A DNA stretch of 64,000 nt, taken from contig JBMNKL010000001.1 in assembly GCA_050952225.1 (NCBI GenBank), forward strand, positions 806,001 through 870,000, given 5' to 3'. This DNA is from JBMNKL01 sp050952225 (GTDB lineage Bacteria; Bacillota; Clostridia; Acetivibrionales; DTU013). Shown in pieces: positions 52,864 to 61,790 of the stretch (position 1 is its first letter; every line of letters starts with the position of its first letter). A program made the translations under genes and the position numbers. Under the pieces are notes generated by a model, which was not told the DNA's origin, searched no databases, and saw only the letters and a program-made list of their open reading frames with translations.

Positions 52864-55419
52864 TTAATCTTCCGGCGGGTAGATTGTGCCCGTATCAAGA
52901 TCTGTATGCGGTGATTGCGGCCAATTATCGTTATTGCCGGGTTCCTCACCGTTCAAGCCAGGCGGCCAGAATGGCAAATCGGTTGTGTCCTCGGGTTCAA
53001 GCGTTTCCAAGGGTTCTCCATGAACTGTGCAGTATTCTCCCGCGGGTAATTCGTACGCAATATCTTTCGGCGCTTTTTCATTCGGCTTAACCGGAACGTA
53101 AGGCTCCGTACGCTGGATGAATACCTTGCTTTCCACTGTGTCCGGCGGGCAATAAGGGCCTGCCAGCAAGTTGCGGTTCAATGTGTCCTGGCTTTCTGTG
53201 CATACCTGCGCCTCCACGTGAACGGTACAGAGATCGTCACTCCTGGGTTCGGTTCCTTTTATAAAATATTCGGTTTTGACAGCGCTTCCCCTTGGGTCGC
53301 GCTGACAAAGGGGCGTAGCTATTTTGCCCGAGTAAATACATATGTTTTTCTGAACGATTCCTGCCGGCTTTTCAAAATCCTTCACAGGAAGCCCCTCATG
53401 CACCTTTTTCATTACTGCCGCCCATATTTTCTGTGCCTGGTTATATTCTTCCCTTTTTAATGCAATCGGCACGCTTCCGGTATTGTCATAACCATACCAT
53501 GTCGCCGCGGCATAATACGGGGTGAAACCGACGAACCACTTGTCGATATTTTTGTCCGTAGTACCGGTTTTCCCGGCGACAGGCATACCTATTATTTTTT
53601 CAGTTATATTTCCCGCAGCCGTGCCACTGTGGGGGTAAGGAGAGGTTCTGCCTTTTGTGACTTCCTTCAACATGTCGGTCATTATAAAAGCGGTCTGCTC
53701 GCTGTACGCAATGTCGAATTCAGCAGCTCTCCTGTCTAACAGTACTTTTCCTTCGCTGTCTTTTACAAGAGTAAACGTAGTGGGTTCATAATATAAACCC
53801 TTGTGGGCAAATGGAACGTATGCGGATGCCATTTGGAGAGGGTTCACGCCTTCGGCGAGTCCGCCCATTACCAGCGAGAGATATTTTTCATTTTCCCTGT
53901 CTATACCGACTTTTTTTAGATATTCTATGGAATTGTCCGGACCAAGTATATCCTTCCATATTCTTGCCGCAACGACGTTTACCGAGTTTTTAAGGGCGTT
54001 TCTGACGGATGTAAGGCCATCATGAGCATTGTTGTAATTGCTTGGATAGGGTTTTTCCGAGTCCTTGCCCGTCATCATGTAGACAGGGACGTCATCGATG
54101 ACCGTAGCCGGTGTAATCAGCCTTAAATCAATAGCCGGTGCATATACCGCGATCGGTTTTATGCTTGAGCCCGGCTGCCTTTTCATAAGAGAAGACGAAG
54201 CCCTGTTCAGGGTATTGCTGGCTTCTTTCTTTCCATAGCCGCCATACAGCGCCCTGACGTGGCCGTTCTGGACATCGATAATAGCCATGGCGGCCTGAGG
54301 GTGCTCCATCTGTCGCTTGGCTGTGTCATTTACAAGCGGAAAATACTCGTCATCCATGAATATGGAATCCATATCGGCCTGGATTTTCGGATCCAGGGTA
54401 GAGTAAATTTCAAGCCCGCCGCCATATATCATATAATTGGCAACCGTAGCGGAAATATTTCTTTCCTTCATTAATGCATTTCTGACATCGATAATCAACT
54501 GGTCAACAAAATAACTCTGGACGCTGGTGACTTTTTGGGATTGCGATTTGGGGACATATTTCAGGTCCTCCTTAATAGCCTGGTCATACTGGGATTTGGT
54601 GATTTTTCCGAGTTCCAGCATTTTACCCAGTATCACTTCCTGGCGTTTCTTGGCGTTCTGCCGGCCCGTTTCCGTAAAGGGATCGTACTTGCCGGGACTG
54701 TTGGTTATTCCTGCAAGAAGCGCACACTGGGCCAGGCTCAACTCGTTCACCGGCTTGCCGAAATACTTCTTGGAAGCGGATTGCACGCCTATACAGCTAT
54801 TACCCCAATAGCCCAGGTTCACATACAGCTCCAGGATCTGCCATTTCTCATACTTCTTTTCCAGCTCAATGGCCGCATACCATTCCTGGACCTTGCGCTG
54901 CAGGGAGCGCCTTGTATTACCCGTAATGTTTTTAATAACCTGCTGTGTTATTGTGCTGCCTCCGCGGGTCTGGAATCCGCTGTCCGAAATAATGCTTTTC
55001 ATAAATCCGAAACCGGCCTGGAAAATCCCCTGGATGTCGATGCCCGGATGTGATTCAAACCGTTCATCTTCTATCGAAATAATGGCGTCCTTGAGATATT
55101 TGGGCACGTCCTTGTCGGCAACCCATTCGCTGTCCATATTGTCCTTGCCGGTGAGTTTTTGTATGATATTGCCCTTCGAGTCATATATGATTGTAGTTTT
55201 GTTGGAAGTTTTCAACATAAGCTGTTCGTCAGTAATCGGTTCGGCTGTTTTTATATATGCGTATATAGCGCCTCCCACGATGCCGCCGACAGCGAAAACT
55301 AATGCCATAATAAATACAACCAGGAACTTAGCCAGGGTTAGTATAAACTTGCTTAATGAAAGAGTCTTTTTCGGTTTTTTTAACGCTCCACCGGGAGCGG
55401 ACGTCTTACCGGGTTTCAT
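52864..55419 (-). CDS. Class A penicillin-binding protein (PBP1A type)
   Basis: An 851-residue bifunctional peptidoglycan synthase with one N-terminal membrane helix (about 30-52). The glycosyltransferase domain (GT51) shows SIEDERFESHPGID with the catalytic Glu, RGGSTITQQVIKN and KYEKWQILELYVNLGYWG. The transpeptidase domain has the SxxK motif GSSIKP at about 420, SVN, and KTG in VAGKTGTTDKN at about 617. A long Pro/Glu-rich extracellular tail with several Cys follows (about 700-851). AAGGAGG precedes ATG 55419. Confidence 0.94.
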   Translation of the reverse strand: MKPGKTSAPGGALKKPKKTLSLSKFILTLAKFLVVFIMALVFAVGGIVGGAIYAYIKTAEPITDEQLMLKTSNKTTIIYDSKGNIIQKLTGKDNMDSEWVADKDVPKYLKDAIISIEDERFESHPGIDIQGIFQAGFGFMKSIISDSGFQTRGGSTITQQVIKNITGNTRRSLQRKVQEWYAAIELEKKYEKWQILELYVNLGYWGNSCIGVQSASKKYFGKPVNELSLAQCALLAGITNSPGKYDPFTETGRQNAKKRQEVILGKMLELGKITKSQYDQAIKEDLKYVPKSQSQKVTSVQSYFVDQLIIDVRNALMKERNISATVANYMIYGGGLEIYSTLDPKIQADMDSIFMDDEYFPLVNDTAKRQMEHPQAAMAIIDVQNGHVRALYGGYGKKEASNTLNRASSSLMKRQPGSSIKPIAVYAPAIDLRLITPATVIDDVPVYMMTGKDSEKPYPSNYNNAHDGLTSVRNALKNSVNVVAARIWKDILGPDNSIEYLKKVGIDRENEKYLSLVMGGLAEGVNPLQMASAYVPFAHKGLYYEPTTFTLVKDSEGKVLLDRRAAEFDIAYSEQTAFIMTDMLKEVTKGRTSPYPHSGTAAGNITEKIIGMPVAGKTGTTDKNIDKWFVGFTPYYAAATWYGYDNTGSVPIALKREEYNQAQKIWAAVMKKVHEGLPVKDFEKPAGIVQKNICIYSGKIATPLCQRDPRGSAVKTEYFIKGTEPRSDDLCTVHVEAQVCTESQDTLNRNLLAGPYCPPDTVESKVFIQRTEPYVPVKPNEKAPKDIAYELPAGEYCTVHGEPLETLEPEDTTDLPFWPPGLNGEEPGNNDNWPQSPHTDLDTGTIYPPED

Positions 55420-55610
55420 TTATGTCCTCCTTGTCCGTTGGCATATATTTCCCGCATGTCGGAAAAAATCCGAACTGCAACAGCTATTTTTCATAATAAA
55501 TTTTGACTTATAACCACATGGTTTTGTTCCTTCTTTCCAAATCCGCAAGGATTCACAACACGCAGGATAAACGTCAAGCAGGCATAAGCGTAATTTTTGC
55601 AATGCACTAT

Positions 55611-55639
55611 ATTATAGCATAATTATATTGCATCTGCAA
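55611..55639 (-). promoter_or_regulatory. Sigma-A promoter of the PBP gene
   Basis: On the minus strand TTGCAG (55639-55634) and TATAAT (55616-55611) with a 17-base spacer. It leaves a leader of about 190 bases to the start at 55419, in which no gene was seen. Confidence 0.68.
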
Positions 55640-55718
55640 AAGCCCGGATATTTATTTTCACGGCGTATTGTAACCAAAAAAAACCCCGGTGCATATTATA
55701 TTGCACGGGGGTGTTCCG

Positions 55719-55877
55719 ATGTTCAAAAGCAGCCTGTTATATCGGCGGTGGTGGTACATAAAAAAACGGAATATTAAAAGAATCCGCATGTTGCTCCGCC
55801 TGTCCATGGCTGCTTGCCTGACATACCTTGCTGTAGTATTAATGAATCTTGATATCATGAAGCTGCTTGGATTTTAA
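55719..55877 (+). CDS. Small single-pass membrane protein
   Basis: A 52-residue protein with a strongly basic N-terminal half (YRRWWYIKKRNIKRIRMLLR) and one hydrophobic helix (about residues 30-50). ATG 55719 follows GGGGGTG. That site lies in the 3' arm of a hairpin (CCCCGGTGCA against TGCACGGGG, 55684-55711), which could limit translation. Family not recognised. It is flanked by divergent and convergent neighbours and so forms its own unit. Confidence 0.5.
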   Translation: MFKSSLLYRRWWYIKKRNIKRIRMLLRLSMAACLTYLAVVLMNLDIMKLLGF

Positions 55878-55892
55878 GCGCAGGCAGGTCTA

Positions 55893-56339
55893 CTACTTGG
55901 CGCTTTCCTCGTATATATCTTCCAGTACGCTGCTTTTCTTATAATTCCTTTTTTTCTTTCCAAGGTTTTTTTCATCAGCGGGTTCTGCGGGAGAAATATC
56001 CATCATTTCGCATTTGCCCTGGAAAATGGCGCCTTCGTCTGCTACGAAACGGTTAACCTTGATATCTCCGTATAGCTTTGCAGATGACAGTATTCTCAGA
56101 ATACCCCTGGCCATTATGTTTCCTTCGATAGTACCGGCAAGGTTTATGTTTGACCCCTCGATGTTACCTTTAACCATGGCCTGTTCCCCGATATAAATAT
56201 CTCCTGTGACATTAATGTCGCCATTTACCTTGCCATCTACTCTTATAGAACCATCTGTTTCTATGCTGCCATTAAATACTGAATTTGTTCCGACCAGTGA
56301 ATCCAGGCCATCCCGGTATGCCGTACTTTTTTTAAACAA
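55893..56339 (-). CDS. Bactofilin
   Basis: A 148-residue polymer-forming cytoskeletal protein. The central domain consists of short beta-helix turns (NGSIETDGSIRVDGKVNGDINVTGDIYIGEQAMVKGNIEGSNINLAGTIEGNIMARG), flanked by short tails, the C-terminal one basic. TTG 56339 is used with AGGAGAGG ahead. It follows an M23 peptidase gene on the same strand. Bactofilin-M23 pairs are known from other bacteria, where the scaffold localises the peptidase to shape the wall. Confidence 0.92.
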   Translation of the reverse strand: MFKKSTAYRDGLDSLVGTNSVFNGSIETDGSIRVDGKVNGDINVTGDIYIGEQAMVKGNIEGSNINLAGTIEGNIMARGILRILSSAKLYGDIKVNRFVADEGAIFQGKCEMMDISPAEPADEKNLGKKKRNYKKSSVLEDIYEESAK

Positions 56340-56430
56340 AACGTACCTCTCCTTTCGTCCTGGTTTTGTATATCCCGGAGATAAAGAAACTTTTCACCCT
56401 TAGTCAATTATTACCGCGTTGTAACCTTGT

Positions 56431-57369
56431 CTATCGCAAATCCAGGTATTTCAGCGGATCTACGGGAGTGCCGAATAAACGAATTTCAAAATGAAGATGA
56501 GGTCCCGTGCTGCGGCCGGTAGTTCCCATTGTTGCTATTTTGTCGCCTTTTTTAACTACCTGCCCTACCTTGACATGATACTTGGAGAGATGCCCGTAAA
56601 CCGTTGTTATGCCTCTCCCGTGGTCAATTTTAATTGTCCGGCCGTAACCACTCGTGTACTTGGCAAATATTACTTTTCCACTGGCTGACGCCCTGATGGT
56701 CCTGCCTCCATCGGAACCGATGTCAATGCCTTCGTGGAACCTTGTTTTTCTTGTGATCGGGTCCTTTCTGTATCCGAAACCGGCTGTCAGCCTGCCTGCA
56801 GCGGGCCAGAGAGTGGGGACCGTTTCCATGAACTCTGCTATCTTTGCTTCCGCTGCATCAAGATCGGCCTCTATCGTGCCGGAGCGGCTGTAAAGACTGC
56901 TCAGGCTGTCCAGGCTTTTCTTGAGATTTCGCATGTCATTTGTAAAGGCCGTTTCGGTCCTTTCACCGGAACGGCTTGTCAGTTTGCTTCTTTCGGCCAG
57001 ATACTCGTCTGTTATTTTATTGAAGTTTTCCGTAAATTCTTCGATTCTATCATTTACAGTTTCCCTGAATGAAGCGCTTTCTTCCACTAACCTGTTTATT
57101 TCATCGGTTTTCTGCTCTATCAGGTTCCGCTGTTCGGTGTTGGTGCTGTATAGTTCATTAAGATTCTGCTTCAGGGCCTTATTTTCCTTCAACATTCCGG
57201 AAATGTAAAGACCGCCTGATACAAATATGGACAATAAAATAACAGCCGCCACAACCAGCTTGGCATAAAAAGCTCTGAACCTGAATACCTTTACACTGCT
57301 GGAAGAGTGCGGGACCATTACAATCGACGTATATTTTTTTCCGGTTTTCTTAACCTTTCCTTTTTTCAT
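56431..57369 (-). CDS. M23 family metallopeptidase, membrane-anchored
   Basis: A 312-residue protein: basic N-terminus, one membrane helix (about 33-55), a coiled coil (about 58-165, ENKALKQNLNELYSTNTEQRNLIEQKTDEINRL...), and a C-terminal LytM domain (about 195-305). The zinc residues are His and Asp in RFHEGIDIGSDGG and His in GPHLHFEIR, so it should be an active peptidoglycan endopeptidase. ATG 57369 has only a weak GGCGG site. The coiled coil plus downstream bactofilin suggest a positioned wall hydrolase. Confidence 0.92.
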   Translation of the reverse strand: MKKGKVKKTGKKYTSIVMVPHSSSSVKVFRFRAFYAKLVVAAVILLSIFVSGGLYISGMLKENKALKQNLNELYSTNTEQRNLIEQKTDEINRLVEESASFRETVNDRIEEFTENFNKITDEYLAERSKLTSRSGERTETAFTNDMRNLKKSLDSLSSLYSRSGTIEADLDAAEAKIAEFMETVPTLWPAAGRLTAGFGYRKDPITRKTRFHEGIDIGSDGGRTIRASASGKVIFAKYTSGYGRTIKIDHGRGITTVYGHLSKYHVKVGQVVKKGDKIATMGTTGRSTGPHLHFEIRLFGTPVDPLKYLDLR

Positions 57370-57514
57370 GACTACCGCCTTGTACAGATGATAATGCTTT
57401 ATTATTAAGCTTTCTCATCTTTTGTACGAATATGGCTAAAAAAAAGGCATTATATTTAATTCTACACATAATTAAAAAAACCTTTTTTTCAGACATATTA
57501 TTTCTCTTTATCTA

Positions 57515-57543
57515 TTTATAATTAAAATCCAACATTTTGTCAA
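57515..57543 (-). promoter_or_regulatory. Sigma-A promoter of the M23-bactofilin operon
   Basis: On the minus strand TTGACA (57543-57538) and TATAAA (57520-57515), spacer 17. The leader to 57369 is about 140 bases and AT-rich. Confidence 0.7.
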
Positions 57544-57811
57544 ATAATTTTACTCCCGGTTGGAAATAAATGGCCAAATAAAAAATCAAAAAACCGGCCG
57601 GCTCAATATATCAGTTCCGAACGGCTCATGCTATGCTGCTTGTCCGGAAAATGATTATTTTTCTGCCGGCAGCGTGGATTTCAGGGTATAGGAAAAGAAA
57701 TAATCATCACTCGTTTACTTGACACATACCCATAGATACATGCCAGTAGTCTCCATATGACTGGTTTCATTGGCCGGCGGGAAATAGAGACGGAAAGGCG
57801 GGGAGACAGCC
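57544..57811. other. Intergenic stretch without recognised gene
   Basis: AT-rich, with a short CCGGCCGG palindrome at about 57594-57601. No credible gene, tRNA or terminator with a T-run was seen on either strand. Confidence 0.4.
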
Positions 57812-58612
57812 TTATACCGTCAGGTCCCTCTTTGGGAAGTACACATATGTCAGTACTGCAAAGCATCCGGCAGCGAGGATGGCTATAACGGCGAATATTA
57901 GTTCAGGCCGGCCCCCTGTTAAAATTTCACCAGGCTTGAAATACTTAAAAGGCGTAAAAAACTTGAGGAATTCAAGGCTATCGTCTAAATCGGAAAGAAC
58001 GTAAAACATGTAAGCTGCAAGCACTATTAACGACGCCCTGCTCTCTGATGCCGAAGGTTTTTTCCCAATGGAAGCAAGCGCCGTCCCCAGGAAAATAAAA
58101 ACGAGCTGGACTACCAGCAACCAGAAAGACATGACGCACAAGTTGCCGGCAAGCCCCTTTCCTTTTACTGCGTTGAGCATTATAAGCGAAACCGCCAGTG
58201 AAAAACAATTCAGAATCAAGGCGCAGGTAAACGCAGCCGATATTTTCGACGAAATTATACTTACCCTCGAAACGGGCTTTGTAAAAAGGAACTCCATGGT
58301 TTTGTCCGTTTCTTCCCTGGAAATGATGCGTGCTCCAAGAGTCCCGGCGTGTACCGACGACATGACCAGTATGTAAAGATACAGTACTGCGTAAAATCCC
58401 GCGGCCGTACCCAGGTCTATTCCGTTCATTCCAAGCAGGGCAAGAACAATTCTTGGCATGCTTTTTACAAACACAGCCACTGATTGCCCGGATTCGGCCA
58501 TGCCGGCATATTTTCCCATGCCTCCCGCGATTACCGCCGCTATACCCAGACACCAGAAAACAAGGCTTTTCAAATTTGAACGCATTTCATGCAGGTAAAT
58601 ATTCATATACAA
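57812..58612 (-). CDS. ABC-2 type permease (second subunit)
   Basis: A 266-residue membrane protein with six helices, beginning NIYLHEMRSNLKSLVFWCLGI and carrying the ABC-2 signature IISREETDKTMEFLFTKPVSRVSIISSKI between helices 2 and 3. TTG 58612 has GGAGG at an 8-base distance; ATG 58606 is the alternative. It is the third gene of the operon ATPase-permease-permease and is similar in layout to its neighbour, so the two probably form a heterodimer. Substrate unknown. Confidence 0.86.
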   Translation of the reverse strand: MYMNIYLHEMRSNLKSLVFWCLGIAAVIAGGMGKYAGMAESGQSVAVFVKSMPRIVLALLGMNGIDLGTAAGFYAVLYLYILVMSSVHAGTLGARIISREETDKTMEFLFTKPVSRVSIISSKISAAFTCALILNCFSLAVSLIMLNAVKGKGLAGNLCVMSFWLLVVQLVFIFLGTALASIGKKPSASESRASLIVLAAYMFYVLSDLDDSLEFLKFFTPFKYFKPGEILTGGRPELIFAVIAILAAGCFAVLTYVYFPKRDLTV

Positions 58613-58636
58613 GGGAACAACCTCCTTACCGGGCTG

Positions 58637-59434
58637 TCAGACCGCCCTGATGTCTCTTTTTGAAAACAATACGAAACCTGCTGCCAGGCATGCAACAACA
58701 ATTGCGATGTTGATGGCAACGAATTTCGAGTCGTATGCAGAATTTGCGATTATTGATACCGGATCATAATACTTGAACGGTACAAGGTACCTTGCTTTTT
58801 CAGCATTTATGGCTTCACCGATCATTCCAAGTAGGAAAAATCCCAGGACGATCCCGTTCGACACTCCCGCAACCGATTTTATGCGCTGGAAAATAGCGGC
58901 TGCCAGTATACCTATGACGTAGAACGTCAATGCAATGAATAAAATGACTAAAGACAGCATCAGGTAAAGCTTATTGTTCAATGGACCGCCGCTTGCCAGC
59001 CCGATTATGATCCGGATCGCACCTATGGCTGCGGCATCTGTAGCCAGGAGCAAAACCAGGCCGGAAAGAAGCTTGGAAGTCATGATCCGAAGTCTTGAAA
59101 CCGGCTTTGTCATCAGGAAATCAGCGGTTTTCCCTGTGAATTCTTTTGAGATGATCGATATGCCCAGCATCATCGCCTGTATTGCGCCCAGGAGGATTAT
59201 ATAGTTGAGAATAAGGCCGTAATAGCCTATCGGGGTAAAAATTAAATCAACATCAAAGCCCAATGCTTTCAGGAATTCAGGAGGAAATCCCGCCATTAAC
59301 TTTTTTACCGCTTCGCCGCTTTCCTTAAAAGCGGGATAAACTCCCAGGAAAACGGCTGATACCAGGATCATTGAAAAAGTCCATGATACGGCCGACCTGA
59401 TGCCTGATTTTAACTCGTGTTTGAAAATATTCAT
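58637..59434 (-). CDS. ABC-2 type permease (first subunit)
   Basis: A 265-residue, six-helix membrane protein, MNIFKHELKSGIRSAVSWTFSMI, with the ABC-2 motif IISKEFTGKTADFLMTKPVSRLRIMTSKLLSG. It is a paralogue of the gene 24 bases downstream. Its start overlaps the stop of the ATPase gene, which supports one transcript with TetR-ATPase-permease-permease order. Confidence 0.88.
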   Translation of the reverse strand: MNIFKHELKSGIRSAVSWTFSMILVSAVFLGVYPAFKESGEAVKKLMAGFPPEFLKALGFDVDLIFTPIGYYGLILNYIILLGAIQAMMLGISIISKEFTGKTADFLMTKPVSRLRIMTSKLLSGLVLLLATDAAAIGAIRIIIGLASGGPLNNKLYLMLSLVILFIALTFYVIGILAAAIFQRIKSVAGVSNGIVLGFFLLGMIGEAINAEKARYLVPFKYYDPVSIIANSAYDSKFVAINIAIVVACLAAGFVLFSKRDIRAV

Positions 59435-60324
59435 CAGCCCCCTTCCTCCTTCTCATAATAATGCATGAATACTTCTTCAAGGGTAGGTTCCTCAATCCAT
59501 ATATTTTCAAGATCGGCTTCTGCGATTTTCCTGATCACGCTGTTCATGGAGCCTTTGTACATGAAGCTGGCTGTATTGCCCTCCAGCCTTATATCGCTTG
59601 CTCCCTTCATGTCAAAAAATGACGAATCTACCGGTGTCCTCAATTCAATCCTGAACTTTTTGCATGTATCCTCTGTCAACGCACTTACTTTCTCCACCTT
59701 GACAATCCTGCCTTCCTTGATGATGGCGACACGGTGGCAGAGTTTCTGCACTTCTCCCAGGATATGTGATGAAAACAGCACTGTGGCGCCCTTCCTGTTT
59801 TCCTCGCGAATCAGGTCAAAGAATTTCTTTTGCATGAGCGGATCCAGGCCGCTTGTAGGCTCGTCAAGGATGATAAGCCTGGGCTCGTGGAGGAGTCCCT
59901 GCACTATGCCAACCTTCTTCCTGTTTCCAAGAGAAAGGTCGGCAATCTTCCTGTTAAGGTCAAGATCCATTATTTCGGCAAGTTCCCGAATTCTTTTTGT
60001 ACAGTCTTTGCTGTAAAAACTTGCGGAGTACTTCAAAAGGTCCCACACCTTCATGTTGTCATAATAGGAAATTTCAGAGGGCATGTACCCTATATCTTTT
60101 GCTATCTCGGGTGCGTGCCTGATGCAATCCTTGCCGAATATTGAGGCATTCCCGGATGTCGGGAAAATGAGTGCCAGCAGCAACCTTATGGTGGTTGACT
60201 TTCCTGCGCCGTTCGGACCGATGAACCCGAATATTTCACCTTCTTCGACATCGAAGCTGACATCGATGATGCCCCTGGATTTACCGTAATACTTGGTAAG
60301 GTTCCTGATTTCAATAACATTCAT
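59434..60324 (-). CDS. ABC transporter ATP-binding protein
   Basis: A 296-residue ATPase: Walker A GPNGAGKST, Q-loop YMPSEISYY, signature LSLGNRKKVG (a variant of LSGGQ), Walker B LIILDEPTSGLD and H-loop SSHIL, followed by a ~80-residue C-terminal domain. It energises the two permeases downstream. The start overlaps the regulator stop by 4 bases (ATGA). Drug, lipid or peptide export is the usual role of TetR-controlled systems of this kind. Confidence 0.92.
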   Translation of the reverse strand: MNVIEIRNLTKYYGKSRGIIDVSFDVEEGEIFGFIGPNGAGKSTTIRLLLALIFPTSGNASIFGKDCIRHAPEIAKDIGYMPSEISYYDNMKVWDLLKYSASFYSKDCTKRIRELAEIMDLDLNRKIADLSLGNRKKVGIVQGLLHEPRLIILDEPTSGLDPLMQKKFFDLIREENRKGATVLFSSHILGEVQKLCHRVAIIKEGRIVKVEKVSALTEDTCKKFRIELRTPVDSSFFDMKGASDIRLEGNTASFMYKGSMNSVIRKIAEADLENIWIEEPTLEEVFMHYYEKEEGG

Positions 60325-60956
60325 TTTTCCTGGCCTCCCTCGTAAAACAATGATTCAAGCAATTTCATAAATTCCCCGCAACGGAGGGAAATAGCGTTGT
60401 AATCTGGTTTAATGTTCATTAGCCGGTATTTGTTAAGTTCGCTGCGGACAATACCCTCCGTAACCCACGTAATAATTTCAAGCGCTTTTTCAAGATCAAG
60501 CCCTTGCCGGAAACCTGACAGGTCGGTGTTTTTAAAAAGCTCGGCCATGTTTGCGCCCAGAGCATCAATGCCGCGTTTTTCGATTTCGGCGCGAATTTCA
60601 GTTGATGTCTCCATGTGTGCGGCTTGCATGAATTCAAAAAGCTTTTCATATTTGCTCATAAGTCCCATCTTTATTTTTGTGACTTGCGCTATGATAGCGA
60701 AGAGCCCGCGCTCTTTCCTGTCAAGCTTGCCGTTAATCTCGTCGGCCACGATTTTAATTCCGTAATCGAACAGGAACAAGAATAATTTTTTCTTGCTTCT
60801 AAAGTAATGAAACAGCAGCCCCTTCGATATTCCTGCCTTCTTTACGATTTCATTGGTCGACGCCTTTTCGTAGCCCCTAAGTGCAAACTCGCCCATTGCT
60901 GCATTTATGATTCTTTCCCTTTTTTCCGGTTCCAGGCTTTTTAATTTCTCAATCAT
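60321..60956 (-). CDS. TetR/AcrR family regulator
   Basis: A 211-residue repressor: N-terminal helix-turn-helix (RERIINAAMGEFALRGYEKASTNEIVKKAGISKGLLFHYFRSKKKLFLFL, residues ~13-62) and a helical ligand domain. It is the first gene of the ABC exporter operon and lies about 105 bases from two perfect operators at 61062-61116, so autoregulation and control of the exporter are likely. ATG 60956 has only a modest AGGA site. Confidence 0.93.
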   Translation of the reverse strand: MIEKLKSLEPEKRERIINAAMGEFALRGYEKASTNEIVKKAGISKGLLFHYFRSKKKLFLFLFDYGIKIVADEINGKLDRKERGLFAIIAQVTKIKMGLMSKYEKLFEFMQAAHMETSTEIRAEIEKRGIDALGANMAELFKNTDLSGFRQGLDLEKALEIITWVTEGIVRSELNKYRLMNIKPDYNAISLRCGEFMKLLESLFYEGGQEK

Positions 60957-61061
60957 TCCTATACCGCCATTTTCATATTTATTACTTATATTGCGTTTTC
61001 ACTCCGTATGCTCTGTCGGCGCATGCACTCCGCAAATCCTCACCAAGCTTTTCATTAACGT

Positions 61062-61116
61062 AATTGACCAGCCTGGTCAATTAGTATTATAATACAGATT
61101 GACCACATTGGTCAAT
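61062..61116. promoter_or_regulatory. Double TetR-type operator with mirror-symmetric divergent promoter
   Basis: Two perfect dyads, TTGACCA-N3-TGGTCAA: 61062-61082 (9-bp arms) and 61098-61116 (8-bp arms), centres 35 bases apart. TTGACC of each acts as a -35 box. Plus strand: 61064-61069 with TATAAT at 61088-61093. Minus strand: 61115-61110 with TATAAT at 61091-61086. Both spacers are 18. The two -10 boxes overlap in TATTATAATA. A bound repressor would block both directions. Confidence 0.8.
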
Positions 61117-61462
61117 ACTCTGCGTGTTCATACCTGATAAACTTTCCGCAATGGGCTCTTCCGGGAAAAGAACATCTGCCTCAATGTATATATTAAAAAA
61201 ACACATAAAAAACACTTAACACCAGTCCATAAGAACAGTGTTCGATACGGCAGCCAGATGCATATCACACGAATGGCTGGGTTAGATATATGGATTTGAG
61301 TGGTATGTATAGAATATAGAATGTACCAGAAGATTAATAGAAGACAATGTGCTTTTCATGATGAGGATGTCATAGGGCGGGGCGTGCATGAAAAATTGCA
61401 TGCAATGATTGACACCAGAGGTTTTTGGCGCCGAATAAAAAGAAACCGGAGGGAGAAGAATT
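61117..61462. other. Leader/intergenic stretch before the metal operon
   Basis: No credible gene on either strand. It contains AT-rich blocks, a TATAGAAT near 61310 and TTGACA at about 61410, so a second promoter for the metal operon is possible. Confidence 0.4.
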
Positions 61463-61762
61463 ATGAGCAGCTTAACCTTTAACGAGGCAAAGAAAAGGCA
61501 TTTTCAAACATTGAAACAGTATGTGCCGGTTGTTGACAGGGTTCATGGAGATAGTCACCCGGAATTTCATGCCGTTCGCGAACTGTTTGATGCCATAATG
61601 GATAAAACAAAAGAATCAGGTGCAAAAAAACCTGATTTAGATGAAGAGTTTGCCAGGTTGCGTGAAGTGACCAATAATTACACAGTACCCGCAGATGTGT
61701 GCGAAAGCTATGAAGCTGTGTATAAAATGCTGGCTGAACTGGACGATGCATATCATGCCTGA
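61463..61762 (+). CDS. Small helical protein, hemerythrin-like
   Basis: A 99-residue soluble protein, probably all-helical. The His/Glu-rich segment QYVPVVDRVHGDSHPEFHAVRELFDAIMDK recalls di-iron or metal-binding hemerythrin-like proteins, but the full motif set cannot be confirmed. CGGAGGGAG precedes ATG 61463. It is followed 28 bases later by the metal ATPase, so a metal-sensing or buffering role is plausible (inference). Confidence 0.55.
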   Translation: MSSLTFNEAKKRHFQTLKQYVPVVDRVHGDSHPEFHAVRELFDAIMDKTKESGAKKPDLDEEFARLREVTNNYTVPADVCESYEAVYKMLAELDDAYHA

Positions 61763-61790
61763 CTGATATAACAAGGAAGAAGGTGAGAAT

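Noticed and set aside
57681..57866. Minus-strand frame after the ABC permease
   Set aside because: Overlaps the permease end in another frame, no ribosome binding site, unconvincing composition.
61300..61482. 60-residue frame before the hemerythrin-like gene
   Set aside because: Low-complexity basic composition, no ribosome binding site, and overlap with the well-supported start at 61463.
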